The notes under the pieces: generated by a model | Databases searched by the model: none | The model's input: only the letters and a program-made list of their open reading frames with translations | What the model was told of the DNA's origin: nothing | Part shown: positions 11,419 to 18,428 of the stretch, one piece after another | Position numbering within the stretch: the stretch's first letter is position 1 | How the letters are laid out: each line of letters starts with the position of its first letter | Translations under genes and position numbers: made by a program | Assembly: GCF_001463705.1 (NCBI RefSeq) | Contig: NZ_BBWH01000052.1 | Location: 1-64,000 of the forward strand | Direction of reading: 5' to 3' | From: Aureimonas sp. AU12 | Lineage (GTDB): Bacteria > Pseudomonadota > Alphaproteobacteria > Rhizobiales > Rhizobiaceae | DNA: 64,000 nucleotides

Positions 11419-12903
11419 TTATCTCTCGGAATTATTTCCGTATTTTTCAAGGGCCTTGTTGAGATCCATCTTTATTAGCTTACCGGCCATGCGTCGATAT
11501 CGTTTGATCTGATGGGAAAAATCGCGGTCAAAGCCAATGAATTTTACAGAAGCCTGCCGGACATATCGGATGAACGTCCAACTTTTGAAGCCAACATCTT
11601 GCCCAGCCGTAACTTTCTTCAATATCTTAATCTCTAACATCTCAGAAGGATAGTTGATTGAGATCCAATCATCCCCCTTCTGTCGATATTGTCGAACATA
11701 TCGTTTAGCAAAACCGTAGGAACGTCTCTTCAAACGACGCCAAGCATTTGAAAGGGTGGCATCTTTTATTTTTACCACTAGCCCATTAAACTCGAAGCCC
11801 AGATATTCCAGCCCATTCTTCGACGCCATTCCAAAGCAGTGTTTATAACTCTGCTGTCCTGAGATTATCGTGAATATACCGACAGCAACCTTTTTATCTT
11901 GAATCTTTATTTTAGGACCGTGATTTATAATCTCTTTTTTTAAACAATCTGCAACATCATGTGGGCTTTTAACATTCTCAATTGGGACTATGACTACGAT
12001 ATCGTCCGAGTAGCGTCGATAAATGCCGGACCGCTCAGATACCCATGCTGACACAACGGTATCGAAATCTAATAGGTAGAAATTTGCAATCAAGTCAGAG
12101 ATTGGCGTTCCCTGAGGTATTCCATACTTAAATGGATTTTTCTGAAGTAGACTAGGAAGATTAGGATCGCCACCGCAAACCTTCGCCCGAAAGTCCTTTG
12201 GCGAGAGTAATTGGACATGCCGAAGGGACCGCAATCTATCGATCCGCCTCATACGCCGCTCTACCTTGCTAGCGCCTTCACCTTTTTTATATAGCTCCAG
12301 CCTCTCAAACAATTTTTTTGAGTCAACAGTCACGTAATTTGTGAGAGACTTCAATACCTTATTGTGATCGGCAGGAAGCACGCCGCCCATTAGCAACTTC
12401 CAGTTTTTTTCAATTATTCCATGATCTAAACTATCAAAGTAACTACTGATATCAACGACGGTGGCAACACAATTGCCGGCTTTTTGAACGAATCGGAATA
12501 CATCGACGGCAAAGTCGATATTGTTTTTCCCAGCGCCGCTCGGCCCTATTATCTTCCTATATGCGATAGGAACGTCGGAGATTTCGCGTTTAGAAAGTTC
12601 CTCCTCGTAACAAGGAAGGAGAATAGCTCTATATCTAGCGTATATCGCAGCATCTTTGCGAGAAGCATAACGTATAGGGCGCGATTTTTTCTTACCGACC
12701 CCGTCACCGCGATACCTTATCCATTCTTCCTTAAACGAGAGAAGCGGATAAAATGAATGTTTTGCTACTAAATCTGGGCTGTTAGCCAAGCTTTCAAGAT
12801 TTTTTCTTGAAACCTTACGATCAAAGTGAAAATATCTCTTTTCATCTTTGTCTCGCATTTTCCAGTAACTGGTGCGAGTGGAGGCAGCAACACCACTAGG
12901 CAT
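11419..12903 (-). CDS. Reverse transcriptase of the defence-associated (UG/Abi-like) type
   Basis: This 494-residue protein is a reverse transcriptase. The palm motifs are intact: ATVVDISSYFDSLDHG with the catalytic Asp at 151, KYGIPQGTPISD at about 259-270, the catalytic YSDD at 298-301, and LEYLGFEF at 366-372. No retron VTG motif, group II maturase/HNH region, Avd gene or integrase is present. The roughly 120-residue basic C terminus is likely the thumb plus a helical extension. A single RT gene behind an AT-rich noncoding leader resembles DRT2/DRT9-type defence systems; the class cannot be fixed without phylogeny. Base composition is far more AT-rich than all neighbours, indicating horizontal transfer. 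GGAGG lies 13 bases before the ATG and is inside a hairpin. A second in-frame Met at residue 16 is an alternative start. Confidence 0.85.
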   Translation of the reverse strand: MPSGVAASTRTSYWKMRDKDEKRYFHFDRKVSRKNLESLANSPDLVAKHSFYPLLSFKEEWIRYRGDGVGKKKSRPIRYASRKDAAIYARYRAILLPCYEEELSKREISDVPIAYRKIIGPSGAGKNNIDFAVDVFRFVQKAGNCVATVVDISSYFDSLDHGIIEKNWKLLMGGVLPADHNKVLKSLTNYVTVDSKKLFERLELYKKGEGASKVERRMRRIDRLRSLRHVQLLSPKDFRAKVCGGDPNLPSLLQKNPFKYGIPQGTPISDLIANFYLLDFDTVVSAWVSERSGIYRRYSDDIVVIVPIENVKSPHDVADCLKKEIINHGPKIKIQDKKVAVGIFTIISGQQSYKHCFGMASKNGLEYLGFEFNGLVVKIKDATLSNAWRRLKRRSYGFAKRYVRQYRQKGDDWISINYPSEMLEIKILKKVTAGQDVGFKSWTFIRYVRQASVKFIGFDRDFSHQIKRYRRMAGKLIKMDLNKALEKYGNNSER

Positions 12904-12921
12904 GGTAACGTTACTGCCTCC
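12880..12921 (-). promoter_or_regulatory. RBS-sequestering hairpin spanning the RT start codon
   Basis: On the RT transcript GGAGGCAG (containing the Shine-Dalgarno GGAGG) can pair perfectly with CTGCCTCC located in codons 6-8 of the RT. The 26-base loop holds the AUG and the palindrome GTAACGTTAC. Such a structure would keep translation low unless opened by RNA binding or melting. Pairing is seen directly; regulation is inference. Confidence 0.5.
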
Positions 12922-13255
12922 GCCAAAAAATCATGGCCTAACAAGCCACTAAGTCCTTAAAACGAAGTATGCTATAATGTCAGCGTATTAGCTAAGATAG
13001 ATATCATTATGTCTATCATCGCTATCGCACATCACGTAACGAAAACTAAGAGGTAGCTCGAATGCGTCGAACATTGCTCTTGATTGCCGCCATTATGATG
13101 GTTGACAGTCCAAACATGTGCCTCGCCGCGTAACTGGCGATCCAGGCAAGCCCGTATGAGAACCCTCACAGGCTCTAGCTACGTTCGCAGGTTGAATAAT
13201 TCAAGTCTCCAATGGACCTCATGGTCAGTTTTTAGCTAATTCCCATTGGGTCGTG
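12922..13255 (-). ncRNA. Candidate RT-associated noncoding RNA / leader
   Basis: The roughly 330 bases upstream of the RT gene are AT-rich like the RT, contain no long ORF, and hold several inverted repeats. These are CCAATGG/CCATTGG (13209-13215 with 13243-13249), AGCC/GGCT enclosing TGAG/CTCA (13149-13174), and AGCG/CGCT enclosing GATAGA/TCTATC (12982-13023). A U6 tract (12925-12930) lies just before the ribosome binding site. In DRT2, DRT9 and retrons an RNA encoded upstream of the RT is the template. That this region plays the same role is inference from position. Ends are approximate and no clear sigma70 promoter was found. Confidence 0.35.
13062..13133 (+). CDS. Possible 23-residue hydrophobic peptide ORF
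   Basis: On the strand opposite the RT, an ATG with GAGG eight bases upstream opens a 23-codon frame. It reads MRRTLLLIAAIMMV, then SPNMCLAA and stop. The product looks like a lone signal peptide: two Arg, a hydrophobic core and an A-x-A-like end. It may be the truncated 5' end of an exported-protein gene broken when the AT-rich island arrived, or chance. It lies antisense to the candidate ncRNA. Confidence 0.25.
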   Translation: MRRTLLLIAAIMMVDSPNMCLAA

Positions 13256-13303
13256 CCGATTCAAGGTATCGACTTCGCTTGACTTGCAGCCGCCCCTCGT
13301 ACC

Positions 13304-13648
13304 TCACCACCCATCCCAACCCCTCCCCCGGCGCCGGTCCTCACCCCGCCGGTCGTCCCGATCCCAACGTCCGGCATCGCGCCCGCGCCGATCATCGCGA
13401 TCCCAGCGCCGCGCGTCGCGGTCGCGGCGGTCGCGGCGGTCGCGGCGGACCTCGCGCTCCTGGATCGCGCGCGAGTTGGTGATCCCGCGGGCTTCGTCGG
13501 CGCGGGTCTGCATCTCGATGCGGTCGTTGAGCTGGCGCTCCAGCGCGTTGCGCGGGGCGGAGGGCAGCACGAAGCCGTTCTGGGCGAAGGCGGGCGCGGC
13601 GGTGGCGGTCAGGAGGCCGGCGAGGGCCAGGATCACGGCGGTCTTCAT
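13304..13648 (-). CDS. Small exported Arg/Asp-rich protein
   Basis: The 114-residue product has a signal peptide (MKTAVILALAGLLTATAAPAFA) and a short segment with LPSAPRNALERQLNDRIE and ITNSRAIQEREVR. It ends in a highly charged tail of Arg-Asp dipeptides with two copies of RWDRDDRRG. It should be disordered and polyampholytic in the periplasm. Similar small RD-rich exported proteins are frequent in Hyphomicrobiales with no assigned role. Its upstream region carries a 21-bp element shared with the gene at 14773, suggesting common control. It lies at the right edge of the AT-rich RT island. Confidence 0.7.
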   Translation of the reverse strand: MKTAVILALAGLLTATAAPAFAQNGFVLPSAPRNALERQLNDRIEMQTRADEARGITNSRAIQEREVRRDRRDRRDRDARRWDRDDRRGRDAGRWDRDDRRGEDRRRGRGWDGW

Positions 13649-13700
13649 CGGATGGATCTCCGTTGGAACGATGGATCGGTCCGACAGAAGACGCCCCGCC

Positions 13701-13722
13701 GCCTGAACGGTTCCTGAACCGG
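13701..13722 (-). promoter_or_regulatory. Shared upstream element, copy 1
   Basis: GCCTGAACGGTTCCTGAACC lies about 55 bases before the start of the RD-rich protein gene. It differs at one base from the copy upstream of the gene at 14773. It contains a direct repeat CCTGAAC with an 11-bp period and the palindrome GGTTC-N2-GAACC. The 11-bp period fits an OmpR-family tandem site. The minus strand also holds GGAAC, the -35 core of general-stress ECF (EcfG/RpoE2) promoters. Confidence 0.5.
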
Positions 13723-13821
13723 ACCCCCGCCGCCCCGCCCGCCGATGGCGAAGGCCGGCGGGCCGAGCCGGACGGCGCGCGGGACGCCGCCCTCGCGGAA
13801 GATGCGGGACGGCTGGCCGCG

Positions 13822-14577
13822 TCAGGCCTCGTCGAAGAAGTTCACCGAGCCGTCGTCGAGGCTGTATTCGGCGCCGACGATGCGCACCTGGCCCGCCGCG
13901 ATGGGCCTCGCCAGCAGCGGCTCGGACGCGTTGCGCAGGTTGTGGACGACGCGGCGCACGTTCTCGCGCACGGCATTGTCGACGAGGTCGCCCGGCTGGT
14001 CGCGCACCGCCAGCACCGCCGGGATGATCGGCTCGATCATCTGGCCGATGGCGCCGTCGAACATCTTGTTGTCGCGCACCACCGAGACCGCCGCCGAGAC
14101 CGCGCCGCAGCGCTGGTGGCCCATCACCAGCACGAGCGGCGTGCCGAGGTGCTCCACCGCATATTCGAGGCTGCCGAGCGCCACCGTGTCGAGCGTGTTG
14201 CCGGCATTGCGCACGATGAACAGCTCCCCGAGGCCCCGCCCGAACAGCAGCTCCGGCGACACCCGCGAATCCGAGCAGGCGACGAGCACCGCGAACGGAT
14301 GCTGCTCGCGCGCGATCTCGATGCGCCGCTCGCGCCCGATCGCCGCGTGGATCGGCGCATCCGAGATGAACTCGGCATTGCCCTTCTTGAGGAGCGCCAG
14401 CGCCTCGTCGGCCGTCAGCACCGTGCGCCCGCCGACGGACGGCACGACGTCGCCGCCGGCCACCGCCGTCGCGGCGAAGGCGGAGCCGGCCAGGCCGGCG
14501 GAGGCGGCGGCGGCGAGCGAGGCCGCCCCGAGGCAGGCACAGCCGAGGAAGTGGCGGCGGGAGAATGAGGAAGCCAC
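13822..14577 (-). CDS. Beta-class carbonic anhydrase with Tat signal
   Basis: This 251-residue protein hydrates CO2 to bicarbonate. The zinc site of beta carbonic anhydrases is visible: ACSDSRVSPE (Cys and the Asp-Arg pair) and GHQRCGAV (His and Cys). The N terminus has a twin-arginine signal, FSRRHFLGCACLG, followed by an Ala-rich hydrophobic segment, so the enzyme is probably exported folded to the periplasm. I chose the GTG start (VASSFSRRHF) because AGGAG lies 8 bases upstream; a longer in-frame start adds 40 unlikely residues. The Cys residues GCACLG lie within the hydrophobic segment and could alternatively be a lipobox-like site. Monocistronic. Confidence 0.92.
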   Translation of the reverse strand: MASSFSRRHFLGCACLGAASLAAAASAGLAGSAFAATAVAGGDVVPSVGGRTVLTADEALALLKKGNAEFISDAPIHAAIGRERRIEIAREQHPFAVLVACSDSRVSPELLFGRGLGELFIVRNAGNTLDTVALGSLEYAVEHLGTPLVLVMGHQRCGAVSAAVSVVRDNKMFDGAIGQMIEPIIPAVLAVRDQPGDLVDNAVRENVRRVVHNLRNASEPLLARPIAAGQVRIVGAEYSLDDGSVNFFDEA

Positions 14578-14697
14578 GTTGACGTCTCCTGAAGCAGGCG
14601 GCCCGACCGTGTCGGCCGCGTCCGCTTCACCGGACCCGCATGGCGGAAATGCGACGCGCGTCAACATCGGATGGGCGGGGACCTCGGCCTCACGCAA

Positions 14698-14732
14698 GAA
14701 GGGCGCGGACCCCTCTCGGTCCCGCGCCCTTC
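14698..14732 (-). terminator. Stem-loop terminator of the 14773-15063 gene
   Basis: GAAGGGCGCGG-ACC pairs with GGTCCCGCGCCCTTC with a single bulged base. It lies 40 bases beyond the stop codon of the small basic protein gene. The T tract is weak (CTTCTTGCG on the minus strand). Confidence 0.6.
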
Positions 14733-14772
14733 GTTCGGTGATCGCGCGCCCGGTGGCCGGGCGTTGGTGGTG

Positions 14773-15063
14773 CTAGCGGTAGTAGCCGCGCCGCTCCATG
14801 CGGCGCTCCACCCGCTCATGATGGCGCATGCGCTCGATGCGGCGCGCCTCGCGCGGGCTGATGTGGCGGCGGCCATGGTCGCGGCGCCACTGGCGACGCT
14901 CGCGCTCGATGCGCCGCGCCTCGCGCGGGCCGACGTGATGGCGACCGCCATCGCGCGAGATGCGGACCTCGCCGTCACGCGTGACGCGCACGCTCTGCGC
15001 GGCGGCCGGCAGGGCGGTGGCGAGGAGGACGCCGGCAACGGCGAGGATCAGGGACTTCTTCAT
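14773..15063 (-). CDS. Small exported Arg/His-rich protein with internal repeat
   Basis: The 96-residue product has a signal peptide (MKKSLILAVAGVLLATALPAAA) and a very basic mature part. Two copies of PREARRIER lie 29 residues apart, each preceded by H-V/I-G/S, and the end is Arg/His/Glu-rich. No domain is recognised. The ATG of MKKSLIL is chosen because a signal peptide begins there. The gene shares the 21-bp upstream element with the RD-rich protein gene at 13304, so the two are probably co-regulated. Confidence 0.7.
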   Translation of the reverse strand: MKKSLILAVAGVLLATALPAAAQSVRVTRDGEVRISRDGGRHHVGPREARRIERERRQWRRDHGRRHISPREARRIERMRHHERVERRMERRGYYR

Positions 15064-15109
15064 GAGACACTCTCGAACAGGTGAACGTGCCCGCAGTAAG
15101 CACCCCACC

Positions 15110-15130
15110 GCCTGAATGGTTCCTGAACCG
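15110..15130 (-). promoter_or_regulatory. Shared upstream element, copy 2
   Basis: GCCTGAATGGTTCCTGAACC lies 47 bases before the ATG of the small basic protein gene. It is identical to copy 1 at 13701 except for one base. It includes the GGTTC-N2-GAACC palindrome and GGAAC on the minus strand. Confidence 0.5.
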
Positions 15131-15171
15131 AATTATCATGCCTACTTATGGTTGACGGCTGCGGCGCGCCC

Positions 15172-15306
15172 TCAGCGCGGCAGCGAATTGCTGTCGCGCG
15201 TCGCCGTCTCGCGCCAGGGGTCGCCGGGCGTGATCGGCTTGTTGATCTCGGCGCAGCCGGCGAGCGTCAGGAGCGAAAGGGCGAGAGCGGCGGTGAGGAA
15301 TTTCAT
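15172..15306 (-). CDS. Small lipoprotein (44 residues)
   Basis: The short product has a lipoprotein signal, MKFLTAALALSLLTLAGC, with lipobox LAGC; the mature part is about 27 residues (AEINKPITPGDPWRETATRD...). It should be an envelope-anchored peptide of unknown function. The ATG starts exactly at the signal sequence. Its size is below most gene-calling cut-offs, but the lipobox and sensible start support it. No operon partner. Confidence 0.6.
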   Translation of the reverse strand: MKFLTAALALSLLTLAGCAEINKPITPGDPWRETATRDSNSLPR

Positions 15307-15951
15307 GGGAATCTCAGTCCGGGACACGAGGAACGGGACCGCCGCCCTCGGCCACTCCCGCGGCGTTTTGGAGGCGGCGGCGCGTTTCATCTCTCCCCGT
15401 TTTCTCCACACGGCCGGGACGCCCGCCCATACTCCTGTCACCGCTGGCCCACGGATGGGCGCGAATGATCACCGGGATCGTTCGGGGGCCGGCGGGCGGT
15501 GTCCGCGGTGCGTCGTCTTCCGGAGACGAGGCGGCTCGGACGGCTCTTCGCAAGCCGGGCGTCCCCTCACTACGAAGGGGTCCGAAGGATCGCGGGCACC
15601 CTGTCTTCGCGACAGCCCAACCCGCCGGGGTGTGAACCCGGACCGGGAGATCGGGCCGAGAGGCAGGCCAGTGCGGCCCGGGAAGCGGAACGGGATGCGG
15701 ACCATCCCGCGGGAGCTGGACAACACCGCGTGGAGCGCCGGAGGCGAGCCATATACTTACAAACATCGGAGGCGAGCCTCCGGCGCTCCACCCGCCCGTC
15801 CCATCGGGACCGGCCCTCATCGCCCGCCCCACCCTCGCACCCGACCGGGCGCGGGGATGTTGTCGCTTGTTCCGTGAAACGCGCAGCGTTCCGCGCTGCC
15901 GCGACGCCCGTCGAACGTCTTCCGCCCCGCCCGAATGCCCCCCGCTTGTCG
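15307..15951. other. Intergenic region with a long inverted repeat
   Basis: About 640 bases without a supported gene. Several frames stay open but their products are Arg/Pro/Ser-rich and unlike any family I know. The one clear structure is the 16-bp inverted repeat at 15730-15791. The segment resembles dispersed intergenic repeat material. Confidence 0.5.
15730..15791. repeat. 16-bp perfect inverted repeat with 30-base AT-rich loop
   Basis: GTGGAGCGCCGGAGGC and GCCTCCGGCGCTCCAC are exact reverse complements. The loop contains ATATACTTACAAACAT, and a second copy of CGGAGGCGAGCC makes a direct repeat (15739-15750 and 15767-15778). It resembles a REP-type palindromic element or small non-autonomous mobile element. 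Other copies in the genome cannot be checked from this window. Confidence 0.6.
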
Positions 15952-16374
15952 TCAGCCGACGGCCCAGGCCGCCTTCGCGGCCTCCATGTCCATCCACATC
16001 ACCTCGAAGACATGCCCGTCCGGATCCTCGAAGGACCGGCCATATAGGAAGCCGAAATCCTGCACCGGCGAGGGATCGGGCACCCCACCCGCCGCGCCCG
16101 CCTTGTCGGTGATCTCGTCCACCGCCGCGCGGCTGTCGCGCGACAGGCAGATCAGCACCTGCGTCGTCGCATGCGCGTCGGCGATCGGCTTCCTGGCGAA
16201 CTGCGCGAACTTTGCGTGCGTCAGCAGCATCACGAAGATCGTCTCCGAGAACACCATGCAGGCCGCCGTCTCGTCGGTGAACTGCGGGTTCACGCTCGCC
16301 CCCACCGCCTCGTAGAAGCGGATGGCGCGCGGCAGGTCGGTGACCGGCAGGTTGATGAAGACGAGCTGTGTCAT
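15952..16374 (-). CDS. VOC (glyoxalase-fold) family protein
   Basis: The 140-residue protein matches the vicinal oxygen chelate superfamily. The first beta-alpha-beta unit begins LVFINLPVTDLPRAIRFYE, with AACMVFSETIFVMLL in the middle. The second half ends DFGFLYGRSFEDPDGHVFEVMWMD, the usual place of the metal-binding His and Glu. Substrate unknown; this subfamily is often annotated as a glyoxalase/bleomycin-resistance-like or lactoylglutathione lyase-like protein. The ATG at MTQLVF follows GGGGAGGA at 7 bases. It is divergent from the M24 peptidase gene. Confidence 0.88.
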   Translation of the reverse strand: MTQLVFINLPVTDLPRAIRFYEAVGASVNPQFTDETAACMVFSETIFVMLLTHAKFAQFARKPIADAHATTQVLICLSRDSRAAVDEITDKAGAAGGVPDPSPVQDFGFLYGRSFEDPDGHVFEVMWMDMEAAKAAWAVG

Positions 16375-16504
16375 GGGATCCTCCCCGGGGACGTCGGCTT
16401 TGACGAGCATGCCGCGCCGCGCTACGCCGTGGCAACAGGGGGCGGATACGGCGGCATGCGTCCGCCCCCCGGCGACCCCCTTCCCCGCAAGGAGACCCCG
16501 CCGC

Positions 16505-17752
16505 ATGAGCTCCGGCTTTCTCGACCGCGCCCGCGCCGCCCGCCTGATGGAAGCCGCCCGCCTCGACGCCCTCGTCCTCACCGATCCCGCGAGCCTGCGC
16601 CATGCCACCGGCGCCTTTCCGGGCGTCGCCACCCTCTTCCGCCGCGCCGGCGCCGCCTTAGCGCTCATACCCGCCGACCCCGCCGCGTCCATCGCCGCCG
16701 TGGTCGGCGATCTCGAGGCCGCGAGCTTCCGCGCCGCCAGCGGCCTTTCCGACATCCGCACCCATCCGATCTGGGTGGAGACCGCCTCCGCCCGGTTCGA
16801 CCCCGCCGGCCGTCTCGACGCCGCCCTCACCTCCACCGCCTGCCGCCCCGCCGGGCTCGACCGTCCCGAGACCTTCGATGCCACGCTGGCGCTCGGCGAA
16901 CTGCGCGCCCTCCTGGCGGAGCGCGGCCTCTCCTGTGCCCGCATCGGCTGCGAGATGGGCTTCATCCCCGCCGCCGACCTCGCGGCCATGCAAGCCGCCC
17001 TCCCCGACGTCACCTTCGTCGACGCCACCGAACTCGTCGCGCGCCTTCGAATGGTGAAGCACCCCACCGAGATCGCCCATCTCACCACCGCCGCCGAACT
17101 CACCGTCGCCGGCCTGGCGCGGCTGCGCACGGAGCTGCGCGCGGGTCTCGATGCCGCCGAGATCGCCGCGATCTGGCGCGGCGAGGTCGAGGCCGAGGCG
17201 CGGCGGCGCGGCCTGCGCGAGCCCCTGACGAGCTGGGCCTACATCTCCGTCGGCCCCGACGGCTTTGCCCCCGGCGGCCCCGCCCGACCCGGGGACATCG
17301 TCAAGATCGACGTCGGCGCGGTGGTCGCCGGCTACAGCGCCGACATGGCCCGCACCGCCGTGATCGGCGAGCCCGGCCCGGCGCAGCGGCAGGTTCACGC
17401 GGCGCTGCTCGGCGCCTTCGACGCCGGGCTCGCCGCCCTGACGCCGGGTCGCCCGATGCGCGAGGCCCACCGGGCCGCGACCACGGCGATGCGGGAGGCC
17501 GGCTTCAGCGGCTTCTCGCGAGGCCATTTCGGCCACGGGCTCGGTGCCGGCGTCTTCAACGAGGAATGGCCCTTCGTCTCCGCCGATTGCGAGGTCGAGG
17601 TGGAAGCCGGCATGATGCTAGCCTTCGAGACACCCTATTACGTGCGCGGCCTCGGCGGCTTCATCATCGAGGACCAGTTCCTCGTCGGCGCCCGCGGCCT
17701 CGAATGCCTCTCGCCGCTGCCGCGCGACCTCTGGGTGATCGATCCCGGCTGA
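16505..17752 (+). CDS. M24 family metallopeptidase (Xaa-Pro peptidase-like)
   Basis: The 415-residue protein has a creatinase-like N-terminal domain (to about residue 170) and a pita-bread M24 catalytic domain. The dinuclear metal ligands are all visible: two Asp in DVGAVVAGYSADMART (about residues 268 and 279), His in GHFGHGLGA (about 341), Glu in AFETPYY (about 373) and Glu in FIIEDQFLV (about 387). This supports an active aminopeptidase cleaving X-Pro bonds or a related hydrolase such as creatinase or ectoine hydrolase. Cytoplasmic, no signal peptide. ATG preceded by AAGGAG. Monocistronic as far as seen. Confidence 0.92.
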   Translation: MSSGFLDRARAARLMEAARLDALVLTDPASLRHATGAFPGVATLFRRAGAALALIPADPAASIAAVVGDLEAASFRAASGLSDIRTHPIWVETASARFDPAGRLDAALTSTACRPAGLDRPETFDATLALGELRALLAERGLSCARIGCEMGFIPAADLAAMQAALPDVTFVDATELVARLRMVKHPTEIAHLTTAAELTVAGLARLRTELRAGLDAAEIAAIWRGEVEAEARRRGLREPLTSWAYISVGPDGFAPGGPARPGDIVKIDVGAVVAGYSADMARTAVIGEPGPAQRQVHAALLGAFDAGLAALTPGRPMREAHRAATTAMREAGFSGFSRGHFGHGLGAGVFNEEWPFVSADCEVEVEAGMMLAFETPYYVRGLGGFIIEDQFLVGARGLECLSPLPRDLWVIDPG

Positions 17753-17827
17753 CGACGCTTGGCCTCTCCCCGCCGTGCCGGATTGCGGTAGTCTGAGTGA
17801 CACGACGGCAGGGAGGCAAAGAGCGGC

Positions 17828-18313
17828 ATGAGCGACGATCATCACCACGAGAGCGAACCGCGCTGGAAGCATGACGGCGTGCGCGTCATCCCCGGCGACC
17901 GGCTCGATCCCAACACGGCGCAGACGCCCGGCATGTTCCGACAGGCGGCGATCGACCATGCCCGCGTCGGCGCGCAGAAGATCTGGGCGGGCACCGTGTC
18001 GATCGCACCGGACGCCAAGACCGGCGTGCATCATCACGGGGCGCTCGAAAGCGTCATCTTCGTGGTGCGGGGCCATGCTCGCATGCGCTGGGGCGAGCGG
18101 CTGGAGTTCACGGCGGAAGCCAAGGCCGGCGACTTCATCTTCATCCCGCCCTACGTCCCCCACCAGGAGATCAACGCCGATCCGCACGAGACGCTGGAAT
18201 GCGTTCTCGTGCGCTCCGACAACGAGGCGGTGGTGGCCAACCTCACCGACATCGAGCCGGTCGAGAAGCCGGAAGCGGTGCATTGGGTCGATCCCATCCA
18301 CAAGCATCCCTGA
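17828..18313 (+). CDS. Cupin domain-containing protein
   Basis: The 161-residue protein has one conserved cupin barrel. Cupin motif 1 is GVHHHGALESVIFVVRGHAR (two His and a Glu as metal ligands) and motif 2 is AGDFIFIPPYVPHQEIN (final His ligand). The His-rich N terminus (DDHHHE) is unusual and may help bind metal. The start has GGGAGG upstream, somewhat far from the ATG. Role unknown: single-domain cupins can be dioxygenases, isomerases or ligand sensors. It sits 75 bases after the M24 gene on the same strand. Confidence 0.85.
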   Translation: MSDDHHHESEPRWKHDGVRVIPGDRLDPNTAQTPGMFRQAAIDHARVGAQKIWAGTVSIAPDAKTGVHHHGALESVIFVVRGHARMRWGERLEFTAEAKAGDFIFIPPYVPHQEINADPHETLECVLVRSDNEAVVANLTDIEPVEKPEAVHWVDPIHKHP

Positions 18314-18428
18314 CGGCGGGCGCACGTCGAAATCGACGGCGAAACGCAACGCGCCGCCGCCCATCGCGTTGCCCGCGTGACGATCGCCCACGGGACGGGG
18401 CGGCAAAACCATTCGAAGGAGACGATCC

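Noticed and set aside
11318-11512. 64-codon plus-strand ORF at the uvrB end
   Set aside because: It lies antisense to the 3' end of the RT gene, has no ribosome site matched to a conserved-looking product, and the RT frame explains the sequence better.
12971-12980. Plus-strand TATAAT as a promoter
   Set aside because: No -35 box at 16-18 bases, and a chance hit is expected in the AT-rich island.
13149-13174. Group II intron domain V-like hairpin near the RT
   Set aside because: The lower helix has only four pairs instead of about eight, there is no domain VI, and a group II RT lies upstream, not downstream, of domain V. The RT also lacks maturase and endonuclease regions.
11317-13290. Retron or diversity-generating retroelement
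   Set aside because: No VTG motif or msr/msd with a1/a2 repeats was found, and there is no template/variable repeat pair or Avd gene.
15469-15726. 85-codon minus-strand ORF in the intergenic repeat region
   Set aside because: Arg/Pro/Ser-rich without domain or good ribosome site; the region looks like repeat DNA.
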